Assembly (NCBI RefSeq): GCF_954871325.1
Contig: NC_088776.1
Coordinates: 53,648,569 to 53,712,568 of the forward strand
Origin: Gordionus sp. m RMFG-2023
Lineage: Eukaryota; Nematomorpha; Gordioida; Chordodea; Parachordodidae
Length of the DNA stretch: 64,000 nt
Reading direction: 5' to 3'
The notes under the pieces are model-generated. The model was not told the DNA's origin, did no database searches, and was given only the letters and a program-made list of their open reading frames with translations. Positions 35,793 to 47,904 of the stretch are shown in pieces (positions within the stretch are counted from its first letter, which is position 1; each line of letters opens with the position of its first letter). Position numbers and translations under genes: made by a program.

Positions 35793-38027
35793 ATACATGA
35801 CATAAAAGTCTTCTAATAAGGATAATTTAAAAATATTTTTGAAATCGAATTAAATTTATAAATTGTTACCTTGCTTTCTCACCATATAAAATCACATTTT
35901 TAAAAGATAATGAACCATTATTAATTTGATATGGAAAGTGAATATGACCTTATTCATATTAACCACAATATAGATCCTCATTTCTCACTGATAATTTAGT
36001 TTCGATTTCAATTTTTCAAATAGAGAAAATTTTATAGGAATTCGAGTTAATTTAAAAATAAATTACAATCAGTATTATATATCTGCAATAAAAGGGCAAT
36101 CATCTGATACTACAATTAAAATATGTTATTTAGATTAATATTATTAATTCTTATATATAGCTTCAATCTTAACCTCTTTACATGATAAGATTCTGTTATT
36201 TTTAACCAAAATTATAATCTTCATTTAGGTGGCACATCAATAGACCAAATATTTTTTTGAAAGTTTTATTTGTAAACATTTAATTTACATTGAATTCTAT
36301 GGATAAATTGCATTTCAATCCATTATAATTTAATTTTTAATAATATTTAAATGATATAATAAAAACAATTATATAAGACTATTATAGCAAAAAGGTAAAA
36401 TTAATAGCAAATAATTAAAATTAAATATAAATGAACACTTACAATAACAAATGAACTAAATTTAAGAATTAATAAGAAACTAAATAGCAAATGATATTAA
36501 TAAAATAAAGAATAAATGGGAAAATGTAATAGTTTTGATTATATAAATTGTGAAGTAATTAAATTTTAATTTTCCTAGGAATAAGGGTTAAATTATTTTA
36601 AAATAAAGTGTAATTGCTGAGATAATTAATCGTATATCCATGCAAAAAAAATCTAGCACTAAAACCTTTGTGTCTATTGACTTTTGAAATTTTTTTCCGA
36701 AGAATTAACCTTTTATGAATTATTTTTGTTAATGCACCATTTAAATTTTATCAATGAGAATTTATTTATTCTAACTCAAAAATCTTAAAAATTAGTAAAT
36801 GCAATATATTTAGTTGCAACTGAGATGCGAAGTTTGTATTGATTTATAGATTGGATTGCTTTAAAATTAATTTTCAAACTTCATATTGTATTTAGAGAAT
36901 TATTAAATGTGCTCAATCGTTGTTATATTTGGACATTTGCAATTAAATTTGCTAATTTTTTTAAATAATGGCCCATTTGCAATTAAATCTGCTCGTTAGC
37001 ATTTTACTCATTAGCAATTAGTTTTCCCCTTATTTCTCGTTAAAGCAGGGGCTATTCAGAATTTAGAATTATAAATAATATGGGTTCAGATAAAATATAA
37101 CGGTTCAAATTAATATGATATCGGTTTGTTTGAATCTTTAATATCTGTTTAACCCTTAAACATACAAATTAATGAATAATAGAAATGTATTTATTATTTA
37201 ATACATATTTTCTGTAGCATTAGTTCGTGCTTGAAAATTTATTCTTTATTACTCTAATATTAAATTTTCAATTATTCTAAATATCTTTAAAAAATTATAA
37301 TATCTTGTATGAAAATCATTTTAAATAAATAATAATTTAAAATAAAAATAATAAAATTTTAAATTGAATACTTTAACATCTCCCTATATTTCATATATAA
37401 CAAATTTAAAAATCAAAAATATAATCTAATAAAAAAAATTTACTAAAATTATTTCGACTTAATAAAAAAAATTAAACCTAAAAATTAAAAGTAAAAAATC
37501 TTAAAAAATTTAGAAAAGATTATGGAAAAATGAGAATTGAAGAAAAGGAAACAATGAAATTACTTCAAAGAGAAGAGAAATATTAAGAAAAAATGAGAAT
37601 TATAAATTAAAAATGACTTAAAGAGATCTCAATTCTCAAAAGGTTAGAAATAGGAAAATTTCAAATAACCAAAAATTAAAAAAAAATGATATATATTTAA
37701 AATGGTTATAAAAATGACAAATATTTATATAAAATATATAAAAAAACACAATTTTCTTTCATTACATGGGAATTTTTCTTTTTTGATAGCCTCCACCTAG
37801 CATTTTTCCTTATTTGATTGACACTTTCCTTTTTTGATTGAAACTTTTCCTTTTTTGATTGAAATTTTTTTTTGATCGATCATTTTGCTTTTTAAATCGT
37901 GGATTTTCTTTTTTTCTTATGGGGAAAACTGTTAGGCTTAGTCTGTTAACTTAGTTGTATTATATTTTTGGTTATTAACTAAATTATTTTTGTTTGTTAC
38001 CTTATTATAAAGTTTACGAATTTACCG
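35793..38027. other. AT-rich stretch, nothing recognised
   Basis: No element ends, repeats or coding frames that I can support. Repeated TTTTTTGATTGA words occur near 37800-37880. Confidence 0.45.
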
Positions 38028-38231
38028 TTGATATATAATTTCGTGTCAAAGGGTATATACAAGCTGAGTTTCCAGTTTAAGATATGCGAAATGTGGTTCG
38101 ACACTATTGAAACTATTAAACACGTCAAAATTGGTATTAATTTTTTACATCATCAAAAAGATTTTGAATTTATTTTGATTTTTATAGAAAGCATCATATT
38201 GCTAATGAATACAATTTATTTTATTTCATAA
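38028..38231 (+). CDS. Unassigned ORF, 67 codons
   Basis: The first two thirds look protein-like (SKGIYKLSFQFKICEMWFDT); the end is hydrophobic. No family recognised. It may be part of an exon or a decayed element. Confidence 0.22.
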   Translation: MIYNFVSKGIYKLSFQFKICEMWFDTIETIKHVKIGINFLHHQKDFEFILIFIESIILLMNTIYFIS

Positions 38232-38738
38232 TTCGGTCCTATTTTAAACATTATTTTTGTCTTTTAAAACTTAAAGAAAAGGATTTTAATCAATTGGAAT
38301 GGATAACTTCTTTGAATCATAGGGTTTATAAAATGGAAAAAAATTGTGATTTTTTATGGAAAACATTTATTAAATTTTAAAAAACTAAGATAAAATAAGA
38401 TCTATAATTTGATAAACTATCTATTTATTTAGTTGGAAATAATAAAATATTTCCTTTTTGTTTTTCTCATATCTATTTTCATTATTAAAAAATATATATT
38501 AATAATTATCAGTTAAACTAGATGTTTTTTAATTATAAAAAATAATTTGTCTAGATGATAGACCTCTCAATAAATACTATGGTAAACTCTTCTTCTTTTT
38601 TTTAAATTTATTTTCAAAAAATTATAAGCTATTAACCCTTGAATTATTTTTAAGTTAGAAAGAAAGAAAGAAAGAAAAAAAGAATTTTTCAATTTTCTGT
38701 AGAAGTATTGATTTTGCTTTAACTTTAAGGTTAGTCAG

Positions 38739-38753
38739 AAACCATCTTGTCAG
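38739..38753 (+). CDS. Weak micro-exon candidate, 15 nt (ETILS)
   Basis: Between TTAGTCAG and GTTTCC, open in phase 1. The donor is poor and the peptide does not resemble the GEAVP type. Confidence 0.15.
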
Positions 38754-38989
38754 GTTTCCTAAACAATTAAATTATTTTTAGTGAAAGAAATACCGTTTTT
38801 ATTTCTTAAACATGATATTTATAAAATAAATTTGGTAATTAATTTTTAAAATTATAACTACAAAAATTAAAAAAGAATTTCTATTTAATAAACTCTTAGG
38901 AGATATAAAATTCTCAAATTTTAGTATAGGTAATCCATAAAATAACCAAAAATATTTAAAAATTAATTTATATTTTATGATAGCCAAAT

Positions 38990-39052
38990 ATTTTTCTAAA
39001 AAATATTGAGTTCGCTATTTTTAAAAATCAGCCCAAATCGAGACGTTACTAA
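38990..39052. mobile_element. Half copy of the hAT MITE
   Basis: AATATTGAGTTCGCTATTTT followed by TAAAAATCAGCCCAAATCGAGACGTTACTAAG matches the right half of the 47024 copy. The left half is absent. Confidence 0.5.
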
Positions 39053-39491
39053 GCAAGTCTCGCTATAACTAGATTTTCTTATCATCATAAACCCCATATG
39101 GTTTATTTAACATCATCATTATAAGAGAGGGTTCAATTCAAACTTTACTATAAAAATTAAATTGTATATTAATAATTATATAAACTATAATCTTGTATTG
39201 TAGAAATTTTCCAAAGTTGAAAAATTTTTTAATTAATTATTTTAAAATATTTTTGGTGTATAGATGCATTTTAATAAAATCAATATTATGATAAAATTAA
39301 AATATTTTAATACCTTTAAATAAAAAATAGTTTTAAATCATACCAAACGATAGATAATCCCGATTTCCCCTGCTGGTAATACACAGATTATTTAAAATAT
39401 TTAAATATGTTTACATAATTGATATATTTTGATTTATAATATTTAGTTCAAAATAAATATTAAAACTTGCTTAAATTATTTTAGTATATTA

Positions 39492-40240
39492 ATTCTATAT
39501 AAAAAATGAAACTAATAAATAACATTTTGACTTCTTTATTAATAATTTTACTAAGTTTTTTGGTCTGGGTAATAGCAACGTAGAAGTGATATCTTTTCCA
39601 ATAAAATATTTTGAGATATATAAATGGTAGCCAAAAGATTGACGTTGGGATGGTGCATTTGGATCAATGCAGGTAAAGTCCAATACTAAGAGCTGACCTC
39701 TTGACCCAAGAATTTAGGACATTGGGCGTTTTTCTATCAGTTTTAAATAAACCGGGTTTCTAGAAGGAATGTCTGCGGATTTAAGTTCATGCAAAATAAG
39801 TCGTTACATTTGTGACGTGGGAAACGGCCTCGACAAAAGCGGCAATGCCTACCCTTGCTATCAACGCTGGTTTTACAGTTTATACATTGTTACGGTAGAA
39901 CAATTTCATAATTTACCTTAATTCTAATAGCAAATCTAAATTTATCAACGGAAAGAAACTAATAGATTTTGTTGGTGGGTATATTTCCAGAAGCTGAAAA
40001 ACTGTGAGATAGTCATCGTGAAAGCTCGATTTTAAATTAGCAACCAAGCCTTCATTGAGTGAAATATCCTAATCTTTCAGAGAACACGAGGAGGGTCATG
40101 GAGTGTTTTGACAACAGAATTGTCCTAAATGGTCTTTACCTCGGCCAACAAGAAGTCAGAAACGGAAGAAAGCTGGCGAATTTTGGATGAGATGAGAGAC
40201 GGGAAGCAGTGAATCCACTGATAGAAAGGGTTAGTAATAA
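39492..40240 (-). pseudogene. Retroelement polyprotein tail, copy 1
   Basis: Less AT-rich than its surroundings. Reading the minus strand, about 39790-39895 gives a cysteine/histidine cluster (CINCKTSVDSKGRHCRFC then RFPRHKCND), and 39640-39690 gives V-L-D-F-T-C-I-D-P-N-A-P-S-Q. These match, from memory, the C-terminal tail of a family of animal reverse-transcriptase polyproteins in which a Cys-Cys-His zinc motif and VDxxGxHGLSC ... RH..xND is followed by RPDGLTLIPW and WDxTxxDTxAPSH. That order resembles the zinc-plus-nuclease tail of restriction-like LINEs (R2/NeSL type), the likely but unproven class. The reverse transcriptase itself is not recognisable and the frame is broken. The same tail recurs at 58088-59035. 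Confidence 0.55.
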
Positions 40241-41098
40241 ATTAACCCGATATCTCCAAGCTTGCATGGAAGTGAGGATTATAGCCATAAATTATGAATA
40301 AAGCGGAGATAAAGGATCTCTTCTGCATGATATTTGACGGAAGTTTCAAATGATTTATAATGTAACAAGAAATTTAAAAATTTAGAGTGTAAAAAATTTT
40401 TGGAATTTAATAATTGAACAGAAAAAAAGCTTAATGAGGAGGGTGATGCTTGGAGATAGTTTTAAAATGAAGTAAGCTAGATGATGCGTTAGTGAAGAAG
40501 TGATTGATGGATTCATTTTTGATATTATTTATACTGTTTTTTATTTCTAAATTCAAACCATTTTTAAAATAAAACTATTGATATTATTAGAAAAAAAGAC
40601 TAATGTGTTTTTATCTGAATATTTATACTTAAATCTTAATCTGAATATTACGTTATATCGTAAAAATTGCTATTTTTTATTAGAAATTTAGTTTTTTTTT
40701 CGAGCATTAAATAAAGAATTCTGAGAATTCATTATTTTTCTCTCAGCGTTCAATATTTATATTGTGCATTTAAGGATTTTACTTTGATCAAATTGGAGCT
40801 ATACATTATATATCAATTCAAATAATCAAATTTTACATTTTAATTCTATGGCAACACTGAATGTATTTGTATAATTAATAAAATTTTAAATTTAAATTGT
40901 GGAATGATAAGTGTGAGTTAATATAGATATTTGAGAGTAGGTATCTTTTACTTCTTCTGCAATTAATTTTCTAGATATATTTTCAAAATAATTTAAAATA
41001 TTTTAATTAAAATATAGCATAGTTTCTATTATTATTAATAGATTCCAATTCCATAATATTCGCCAATATATCGACTTACAAAACTAAACCAAGCTTAG
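40241..41098. other. AT-rich stretch, nothing recognised
   Basis: The first few hundred bases may extend the retroelement relic; after that no structure is visible. Confidence 0.4.
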
Positions 41099-41128
41099 TC
41101 ATAATGGTCTTTCCAAAAAGTTTAAAAG
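41099..41128 (+). CDS. Micro-exon candidate, 30 nt (VIMVFPKSLK)
   Basis: The acceptor is CCAAGCTTAG and the donor is GTATGA after AAAAG. It is open in phase 1 on both sides, like the other candidates. No sequence similarity to them. Confidence 0.3.
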
Positions 41129-41814
41129 GTATGATTTTAAATGTCATCATTTATTTCTAAAAAAAATTAATTATTTTACAGCTAAAATATTAACTAATTT
41201 TTTAATGTGCCAAATGATATATCAAATTTACCAGATTAAGTAATATGAGAGGTTACTAATCAATTGTTTTATTTTATTAAATTTTCCTTTACTGACATGT
41301 CTAAAAACTTATTATAAATAATAAAATAAATATTATATATATTTATTGATAGCTATGTTTTTTTTTATTCCATACCAAGCTAATTTTTTTTAAAAAGACT
41401 TTATTTAAATGACCGAAATCTTTACATTTATTTAATAGATTATTATTTTTCTGAATATGAGACCCAAATTTAAATATCTTTCATCTTATAGCTAATTGTT
41501 TCAAATTTAATAAAAAGATGTATTTCTTATATATTCTACCTTATGTTTATTTTATAACGGGAGCTACATTTTCAAATATCGATCAAAAACAATTTTTTAA
41601 TCCATTCTCACACAATTATTTCTTAGCGTTTTTGTTTGAGAAAAATTATTAAAAATTTTATTAAACTAATATGAGACATTCCACAATTACTAGATTATCG
41701 ATTAAACTTGGTCAGAAGTATTTAGCTCATCCGGAAGTTATAGGGTCTAAAAAATTACTAAATTAAGAGCTAAGCAGCAATGGGTTACATGGCAAATAAA
41801 AGCGTATTAAATTG

Positions 41815-42040
41815 CATAGGAAAAAATAATTAAAATCTTTAAAAAAAATTTAAAATTAGATTGAAATTGTGTATCTACGGCTAAAGTTATAACCATATTA
41901 AAAAAAACGCAAAGAAAAGCATATTAAATTGCATATAAAAAAATTATTAAAATCTTTTTAAAAAATACAAAAAATACAAAAAAATACAAAAAATTTAATG
42001 CGGCTAAAGTTATAACCATAGTAAAAAAACGCAAAGAAAA
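41815..42040. repeat. Tandem duplication, unit about 120 bp
   Basis: CGGCTAAAGTTATAACCATA and AAAAAACGCAAAGAAAAG occur twice (near 41879 and 42002), as does GTATTAAATTGCATA/CATATTAAATTGCATA. Confidence 0.7.
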
Positions 42041-43161
42041 GATACCATATGTTCCTAATCGATATATTCAAGTTGTGCTAGGAGTGATTCATTTTATATG
42101 AGAATATATTTTGAAGATTAATTTTAAAAAAAGTATTTATCATTTGTAAATAATAAGTATTCGCTATAACAATAAAAATTAGTGTCTTGTATGTTTAATT
42201 TTATATTTGTCAGCCTACTTGAGTCTCTTGCCATCTCCAGAGTCTCGAAATTACTATTTATAATTACACCTTATTAGGGCCGATAGTAAGTTGCTATTTT
42301 TTTATTTTATAGTTTATAGGGCTCTATGAAATATTTAAAAAACAATATAAGACTAGATTTCTTTTGCTATTTAAATATTTATTCATTAAGTTAAGATTAT
42401 ATAATAAATTAATCTTAAAATATATATGGATTTTATTTTAAAATCACTTGAATATTTTTTTTAAACTTTATGTTAAGAATTATGGAACAATGAATTTTTG
42501 AAACATATACATATAATTCCAGCAATAACTTAAACGTTAGTTTTTAAATACAAGCTATATAACAAAATTAGGCATATATCTATATTGTTAATAATAAAAT
42601 ATATTTAAAATAGAATCTCTCAGAAATGGGAAAATGTCGAAACGTAATTGCAGTTTGACCTTAGTTGTAGTAGCCTATGATCAAAGATCTAACCAAACGG
42701 AATGTTAGATAACATATTTTAGCGAAAATTGTTTTCACGCATTTTTGTGAACTTAACCTTTCACTATAATCTTAAATAAAATCGCTAGTAAAGAAGGCAT
42801 AGTTAAAGTTTAAATCTTTAAAAAAAATGTTGATCAAATTAGTAAGATGAGGTATTATTACTCATTTGAATTAGTCGAAATATTTTTCTTACAATATGAT
42901 TTGCTATTAAAAATAAAAAAATTTTAAAATTGTATATTTTAAATATTTTTAAAATCAAATAGCACGAAATATAACTTATATTATCTCATATAAAACGCCT
43001 CAAATGAATAGACCTAACGGTAAATACATAATCCACCAGGAAACTAGATTTAAAAGTAATATATAATTTAAAAACTTAAGAATTTGCTTTTTGCATAATA
43101 TTTTTATAATTACATAAATGGGTATATGCTCGAATTTTTTTCAATAATATTTTTATATATA
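42041..43161. other. AT-rich stretch, nothing recognised
   Basis: No supported feature. Confidence 0.45.
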
Positions 43162-43366
43162 GCATTTTGGGGGTGATGATCTATGACGTTAGTCCACACT
43201 TGCTTAACAACGACCAATATTTATCTTTTAACGTATATTAATGAAATCAGGTCGTCGATTACGATCTACTATATATCATCCCCACAAGGATGAAACATGG
43301 TATGTGCCGCGGATTCGAACACAGAGCTACTGAACCAACTAGGCCATATACATTACTCGTGTTCAA
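43162..43366 (-). mobile_element. tRNA-derived SINE, minus strand
   Basis: On the minus strand the head reads TGGCCTAGTTGG (A box, at about 43347) and GTTCGAATCC (B box, at about 43317), followed by a body ending in CATCACCCCCAAAATGC. The head resembles that of the SINE at 15784 but the bodies differ, so these are two families or heavily diverged members. Confidence 0.6.
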
Positions 43367-44175
43367 ATTTTTTTTATATAAGGATAAAATTACAACCTAT
43401 AAAATTAAAAATAATATAATATAATATATAATAGGGCCAAGAAATATTCCTAAAGCAAATTTCGGTAAAATTTAATTATATTATTTACAGAGTTGGGCAG
43501 TACCGCGATTACTTGTATCTAAGATACAAGATCCTATTAACATTTTTGATAAGGTACTAGTATCTGATTCTAAGATCCTCTATTTTGAAAAGAATCTTGT
43601 ATCTTTTTTATTTTCTTTAAAAAGATACAGATACAGATTTTTTTTAATATTCATGTTTAAAACATTTATATATAACACAATGTAACTTTATTTTAAATCT
43701 TGTATTATTTTCTTTATTTTTTCCCGCTATATTTTGATAACCAAAATTATTTAGAAATTTTACAGGTCACAAAGATAGATAGATTAAAAATAACAACACC
43801 AAAAATAAGAGAAGGATTTATTTTATATGTAATATTTTTTAATTTGTAGAATGTTTAACAATCATAGTAGGATGAAATTATGAAGATAGGTCTGAATCAA
43901 ATCCGAATCTTAAAATTATAATTGAAAATTTTATAAAGTAATTCATATGAAAAAGAAAGGTACAAGCTGAATGTCAAAATTGCACAAGTAGTTATTAAAG
44001 GTTCAACAAACTCCTAAACAAACTTTGTTAAACATATTAAAGTATATTATACATTTTTATTTTATAATTATTAACATAATAATACCTATACTTAAGTCCC
44101 TATTTATAATTGTTATTAAATTTTTTTATAGAAGATGGTTGATTATCAAATTAAAATCATTTTGGATATTTTTTT

Positions 44176-44913
44176 AGGAGTGTATCGATACCACTTTTTG
44201 GAGGCTGATCCGATATTCCCGATATTAAATTGATATCGGCCGATTACCGATCCGATATCATATCTAATTTTGTTTTCTGTAAAGATACAAATGGTTTTAA
44301 TTTTTAATATACTTTTTATTAGTATAACATCTATGATTTAGCCATACATTAACATATGTCATTCAATTATAGTTTATATTCAATTCAATTGCAATTCTAA
44401 AAGTATATAAATTATTTTTTGATAAATCACTTATTTATATAATAAGTAATAACATTAATATATTTACATAATAAGTAATAAACAGATATATTATGAAATT
44501 TAAAATAAATATTTTAATTAATATATCGAAGATTTCTTTTTAAAAATACCAATATTTCCAATTTTTCAGAGGTCAGCTTGCGGCGATAGTAACTGTCAAT
44601 ATCACCAGCTTCACTAAAAACAGATTCTGAAGAGAATATCTACACTTTTATAAACAGAATGCGCAAAATAACAATATGGCAGAATGTTTAATAATTATTA
44701 TTATAAAAATATTCATAAAAATGGATTTCGATTTTATTTATAAAAATAAATAATTTTAGATATAACTTTTTTTTTAAATTTTGTAACATTTTATTTTTGT
44801 TAATGAAGCCATTTTATATCGGATCAAATTTTATAATATTGGCTGATAACCGATATTTTAATATGGGTAAAATCGGGCCCGATCCGATCCGATAAAAAAT
44901 ATGGGCACATCAT
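44176..44913. mobile_element. hAT remnant nested in the 43488 element
   Basis: The left end AGGAGTGTATCGATACC and the right end ATGGGCACATCAT are weak inverted repeats. Inside them GATCCGATATTCCCGATATT and GATCCGATCCGATAAAAAAT mark the two flanks. Boundaries are approximate and I found no target duplication. Confidence 0.5.
44519..44633 (-). pseudogene. hAT transposase C-terminal relic
   Basis: The minus strand reads S-S-E-S-V-F-S-E-A-G-D-I-D, then R-R-K-L-T-S-E-K-L-E-I-L-V-F-L, the dimerisation domain of hAT transposases (SERxFSxAGDI ... RxxLxxExxExLxFL). About 38 codons are open; no catalytic core remains. Its subfamily differs from the 610-aa enzyme of the giant element. Confidence 0.8.
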
Positions 44914-45919
44914 TAATATATTTTATATATAATTATCTTAGCAAGTTCCTATTATAGTAAATATTTAAGCTACAATTGATATATAACACTAGATAATTTT
45001 AAAAGGCTCTTAATAAAATAATTATAATAAGGTAGAATTTAACTTTATTAGTTATTTTTATTTATTTATGATATAAGTAAAATTACATTACAGTATTTAT
45101 TTACAAAATTTAATCAATTTAAAATGCATTTAAGAAAATTGTTATGTATTTAATAATTATAATATAATGTTGTACATTATTTTCATATTTTTTATATATA
45201 ATTAATGATTTTGCAAGAAATATATAAAAAAAAATTGAAAAGAGATTTAAATGATATTTATATATATGATATTACAAACGCAAGAATTAATAAGTCATAT
45301 TGGAAAATAAACTAATTTAAAAGATACATAAATATCACAAACAAGTAATGATAAATACTTATTAAAGATAATGAATAAAATAAAACTGGTATTTTTATAG
45401 AGATGCCATTTAGCCATATACTCTGAATATAAGCTATATTTATAACAACACATCATTTGATTTAATTTTCTTTCTTATTTGCAGATTTCCCATTATATAT
45501 ACTTCTCCTCTCCCTGTTTAAGCTATTAATGGGCAAAAACTAATATTAAAATCCCTGTGGTTATATAATTAATTCATTAATAAATATTTTATTAAATATT
45601 ACAAATATTTATTCTTATATGTGTATGCTAAGTTCTTCACAAATAAATAATAAAAACTGTATTTAATAAACTATTCTAATTTAATTGGTATAGATAATTT
45701 AAAAGTATCTTGTATTTAAGATACTCTAATTTAGTAAAAGATACAAGTATCTTTTATCTTGTATCTTTTTGATATTTTAAAAAAGATACTAGTATCTGTA
45801 TCTAAGATTCATTTTTTTATAAAGAATATGTATTTGTATCTAGATTTTTTTTCTGGAGGACCTGCCAAACTCTGACTATTTAAATGTTAAGAATTTTTTT
45901 CTTACTGCGAAAAATATAG

Positions 45920-45952
45920 AAAATTTAGAGGAATTTTTGCAAGGAATAGAAG
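45920..45952 (+). CDS. Micro-exon candidate, 33 or 24 nt
   Basis: The donor is GTATAT at 45953. Three in-phase acceptors are possible (ending 45919, 45928 or 45943), giving 33, 24 or 9 nt, all multiples of 3. The longest reads E-N-L-E-E-F-L-Q-G-I-E in phase 1. It begins 46 bases after the hAT element that ends at 45874. Confidence 0.45.
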
Positions 45953-46117
45953 GTATATATATAAACCTAAATTTTATAAATTTTAGCTTTGATAATCTAA
46001 AGATATTTGTAACTCATTAAAAATATAAATATAAAATAGATTTTGAATATGGAGTGTGCTTTGCATATTTATGAAATTATTTTTTTTATAAAATATTAAA
46101 TTTAATATTTATTCAAG

Positions 46118-46147
46118 GAGAGGCTAATCCTGTCCATTTCCCTCAAG
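46118..46147 (+). CDS. Micro-exon candidate, 30 nt
   Basis: The acceptor is ATTCAAG and the donor is GTATTA. The phase 1 reading is G-E-A-N-P-V-H-F-P-Q. It starts with the same GEA(x)P word as the exon at 395. The introns on its two sides would be 165 and 82 nt. Confidence 0.5.
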
Positions 46148-46229
46148 GTATTATGTTTATTATTTTATACAATAGCATCCTTTTATATTTACGTAATATA
46201 ATTTTATGATTCCCTATTTATATACACAG

Positions 46230-46253
46230 AGTTGAATCCTGTTGCTATTGAAG
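46230..46253 (+). CDS. Micro-exon candidate, 24 nt (ELNPVAIE)
   Basis: The acceptor is TATACACAG and the donor is GTTTTA, which is weak. The phase 1 reading shares N-P-V with the previous exon. Confidence 0.45.
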
Positions 46254-46343
46254 GTTTTAACACATAATTTTTTAATTTTCAAAAATAGTCTAAAATTTTA
46301 TTTTATTATTACCATAATTTATATTTACTTAATAAAATTTAGA

Positions 46344-46417
46344 TTTTTTGCTGCTTGCTCAAGATATCGGGATCAATAATGCAATAGGTTTACGGGCGAT
46401 GTATTTTCTTTCATAGA
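46344..46417 (+). CDS. Possible terminal exon with stop codon
   Basis: The acceptor AAAATTTAG is followed by an open phase 1 frame, D-F-L-L-L-A-Q-D-I-G-I-N-N-A-I-G and a few more residues, to TAG at 46415-46417. An internal GTTTAC donor at 46389 would instead give a symmetrical 45-nt exon. As a terminal exon it would close the gene begun upstream. No clear AATAAA is seen in the next 100 bases. Confidence 0.4.
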
Positions 46418-47015
46418 CTTTATTTTGTTCGTTTTAGAATTCAAATGTTCTATTATTCTTTATTTTGACAGTGAAAAATATGTAATTTATTAATTAAAAA
46501 CAAAAAATTTAGATAAAGTATATTTATATATATTATTCGATTAAAGAATATAATGAAAAATAGAAGGGGTAAATAATGTTTAAGCAAAAATTAATTGTTT
46601 ATTTATAAAATATATTTTAGGCGAAAAAAAATAATTAAAAATTTTTTTTTAAATTTATTAACTATTTAAAACTCCAAATATTTTTTGTAAAACACTTATG
46701 AGATTTTTAATAAATAAAAGATCTTTCAAGAAATTTTAAATATTAATATTTTTTATGATTTTTTTTCTTTAAATTTAAATCAATTTATCTCGATATAAAT
46801 ATGACATATATATATTCCATTTTATAATAATTTCGTAAAATAAGAGGTATATAAAATAATTATATATAAAATCCAATTATTATAAAATCATTGCATATGT
46901 TCTTTGACTTCGACAGTGATATATTGCTGCATATGATTGTAAAAGTTAGTAAAATCATAATGAATCCAGGAGTGGCTCAATGATATTGGTAAATAATTTC
47001 ATCTCGTAAATTATG
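46418..47015. other. AT-rich stretch, nothing recognised
   Basis: If the exon before it is terminal, this would include its 3' untranslated region. Confidence 0.35.
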
Positions 47016-47254
47016 TCCAGGAGTAGTGTTGTTAAACGGCTCGTTTTGAGCCGATTTTTAAAAACGGCTAACTCAATATTTCATCCAGAATAGTATTACG
47101 CAAGCCGGAATATTTTGTTTGCAGAAGGAACAAAGGTTTGGACATCTATTAGCTAAATCTCAAGGCTTAGGCAATATTTTTCTGGCTAAAATATTGAGTT
47201 AGCCGTTTTTAAAAATCGGCTCAAAACGAGCCGTTTAACAACACTATCCAGGAG
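47016..47254. mobile_element. Intact hAT MITE with perfect target duplication
   Basis: The element itself is 47024-47246 (223 bp), flanked by TCCAGGAG at 47016-47023 and 47247-47254. The ends TAGTGTTGTTAAACGGCTCG and CGAGCCGTTTAACAACACTA are perfect 20-bp inverted repeats, continuing as TTTTGAGCCGATTTTTAAAA with few mismatches. The first 12 bases equal the left end of the giant hAT at 17725, so that transposase is a plausible source of mobility. Confidence 0.93.
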
Positions 47255-47315
47255 TGATCGCCCGAAATTTATTTTTGAATATGCCAAAAAAAAATGCTAT
47301 GCGATTAAGATTTAT

Positions 47316-47880
47316 TCAAATATATATTTGAATGCATCGATTAAATGGGATTTATGAGTAGATGCATTATCCATTACAATAATTGCATCAGGTGGCAAAA
47401 TATCAATAAGCTCTCATATGGAATCTCGGATAATACACTATTATAAGCTCTCTCTCTTTCTAAACGAATTACTCCTGATTGAAATTGTACATAGAACACT
47501 CATATTTTTTTATTGAGGAGAAGATCTTTATCTTCGGCTGGCCCCAATCGTATTTCTCCTATCAGATTCATTGCCAGCTCCTTTTTCAACCAGCTAATAT
47601 TTTTAATATATTTTCATATTTTTGGGACTATGGTAAATTTTTCAATAATGTTTGTATCGTAAACGTATTATTTGTCATTAATAGGTACATAATATTTCTT
47701 TCAATGGTAGATAAGTTTTTTTTCTTACTCCCTATATTTTGAATAGTTGTCCTATAGAGGATCTCCATTTATTTCTGGAAATAATCTCATCTAAATATAT
47801 ATACTAACGCTGTAAACATACCAATATATTTAGAGATGTCTTTAACTTTCATATATTGTATTTCCGATTGAGACAAACTT
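47316..47880 (-). pseudogene. Tc1/mariner-type transposase relic
   Basis: Near the 5' end (about 47780-47660 on the minus strand) a frame reads G-S-K-K-K-N-L-S-T-I-E-R-N ... F-T-I-Q-T-L-L-K-N-L, like the helix-turn-helix linker of Tc1/IS630 transposases. At 47417-47316 it reads ILPPDAIIVMDNASTHKS, the second catalytic Asp motif (xxDNAxxHKS). Several stops and frame changes separate the two, so it is dead. The third catalytic residue is not found. It abuts the Gypsy fossil on its 5' side. Confidence 0.6.
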
Positions 47881-47904
47881 CATCCATATCCTTTGGTTCA
47901 ATCC

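Larger units (their letters stand above)
43488..45874. mobile_element. Non-autonomous hAT element
   Basis: The ends are CAGAGTTGGGCAG and CTGCCAAACTCTG. Subterminal repeats of the TTGTATCTAAGATACAAG type occur at both ends. The flanking octamers ATTATTTA (43480-43487) and ACTATTTA (45875-45882) differ at one base, a slightly decayed target duplication. The interior contains another hAT piece and no intact gene. Confidence 0.82.
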
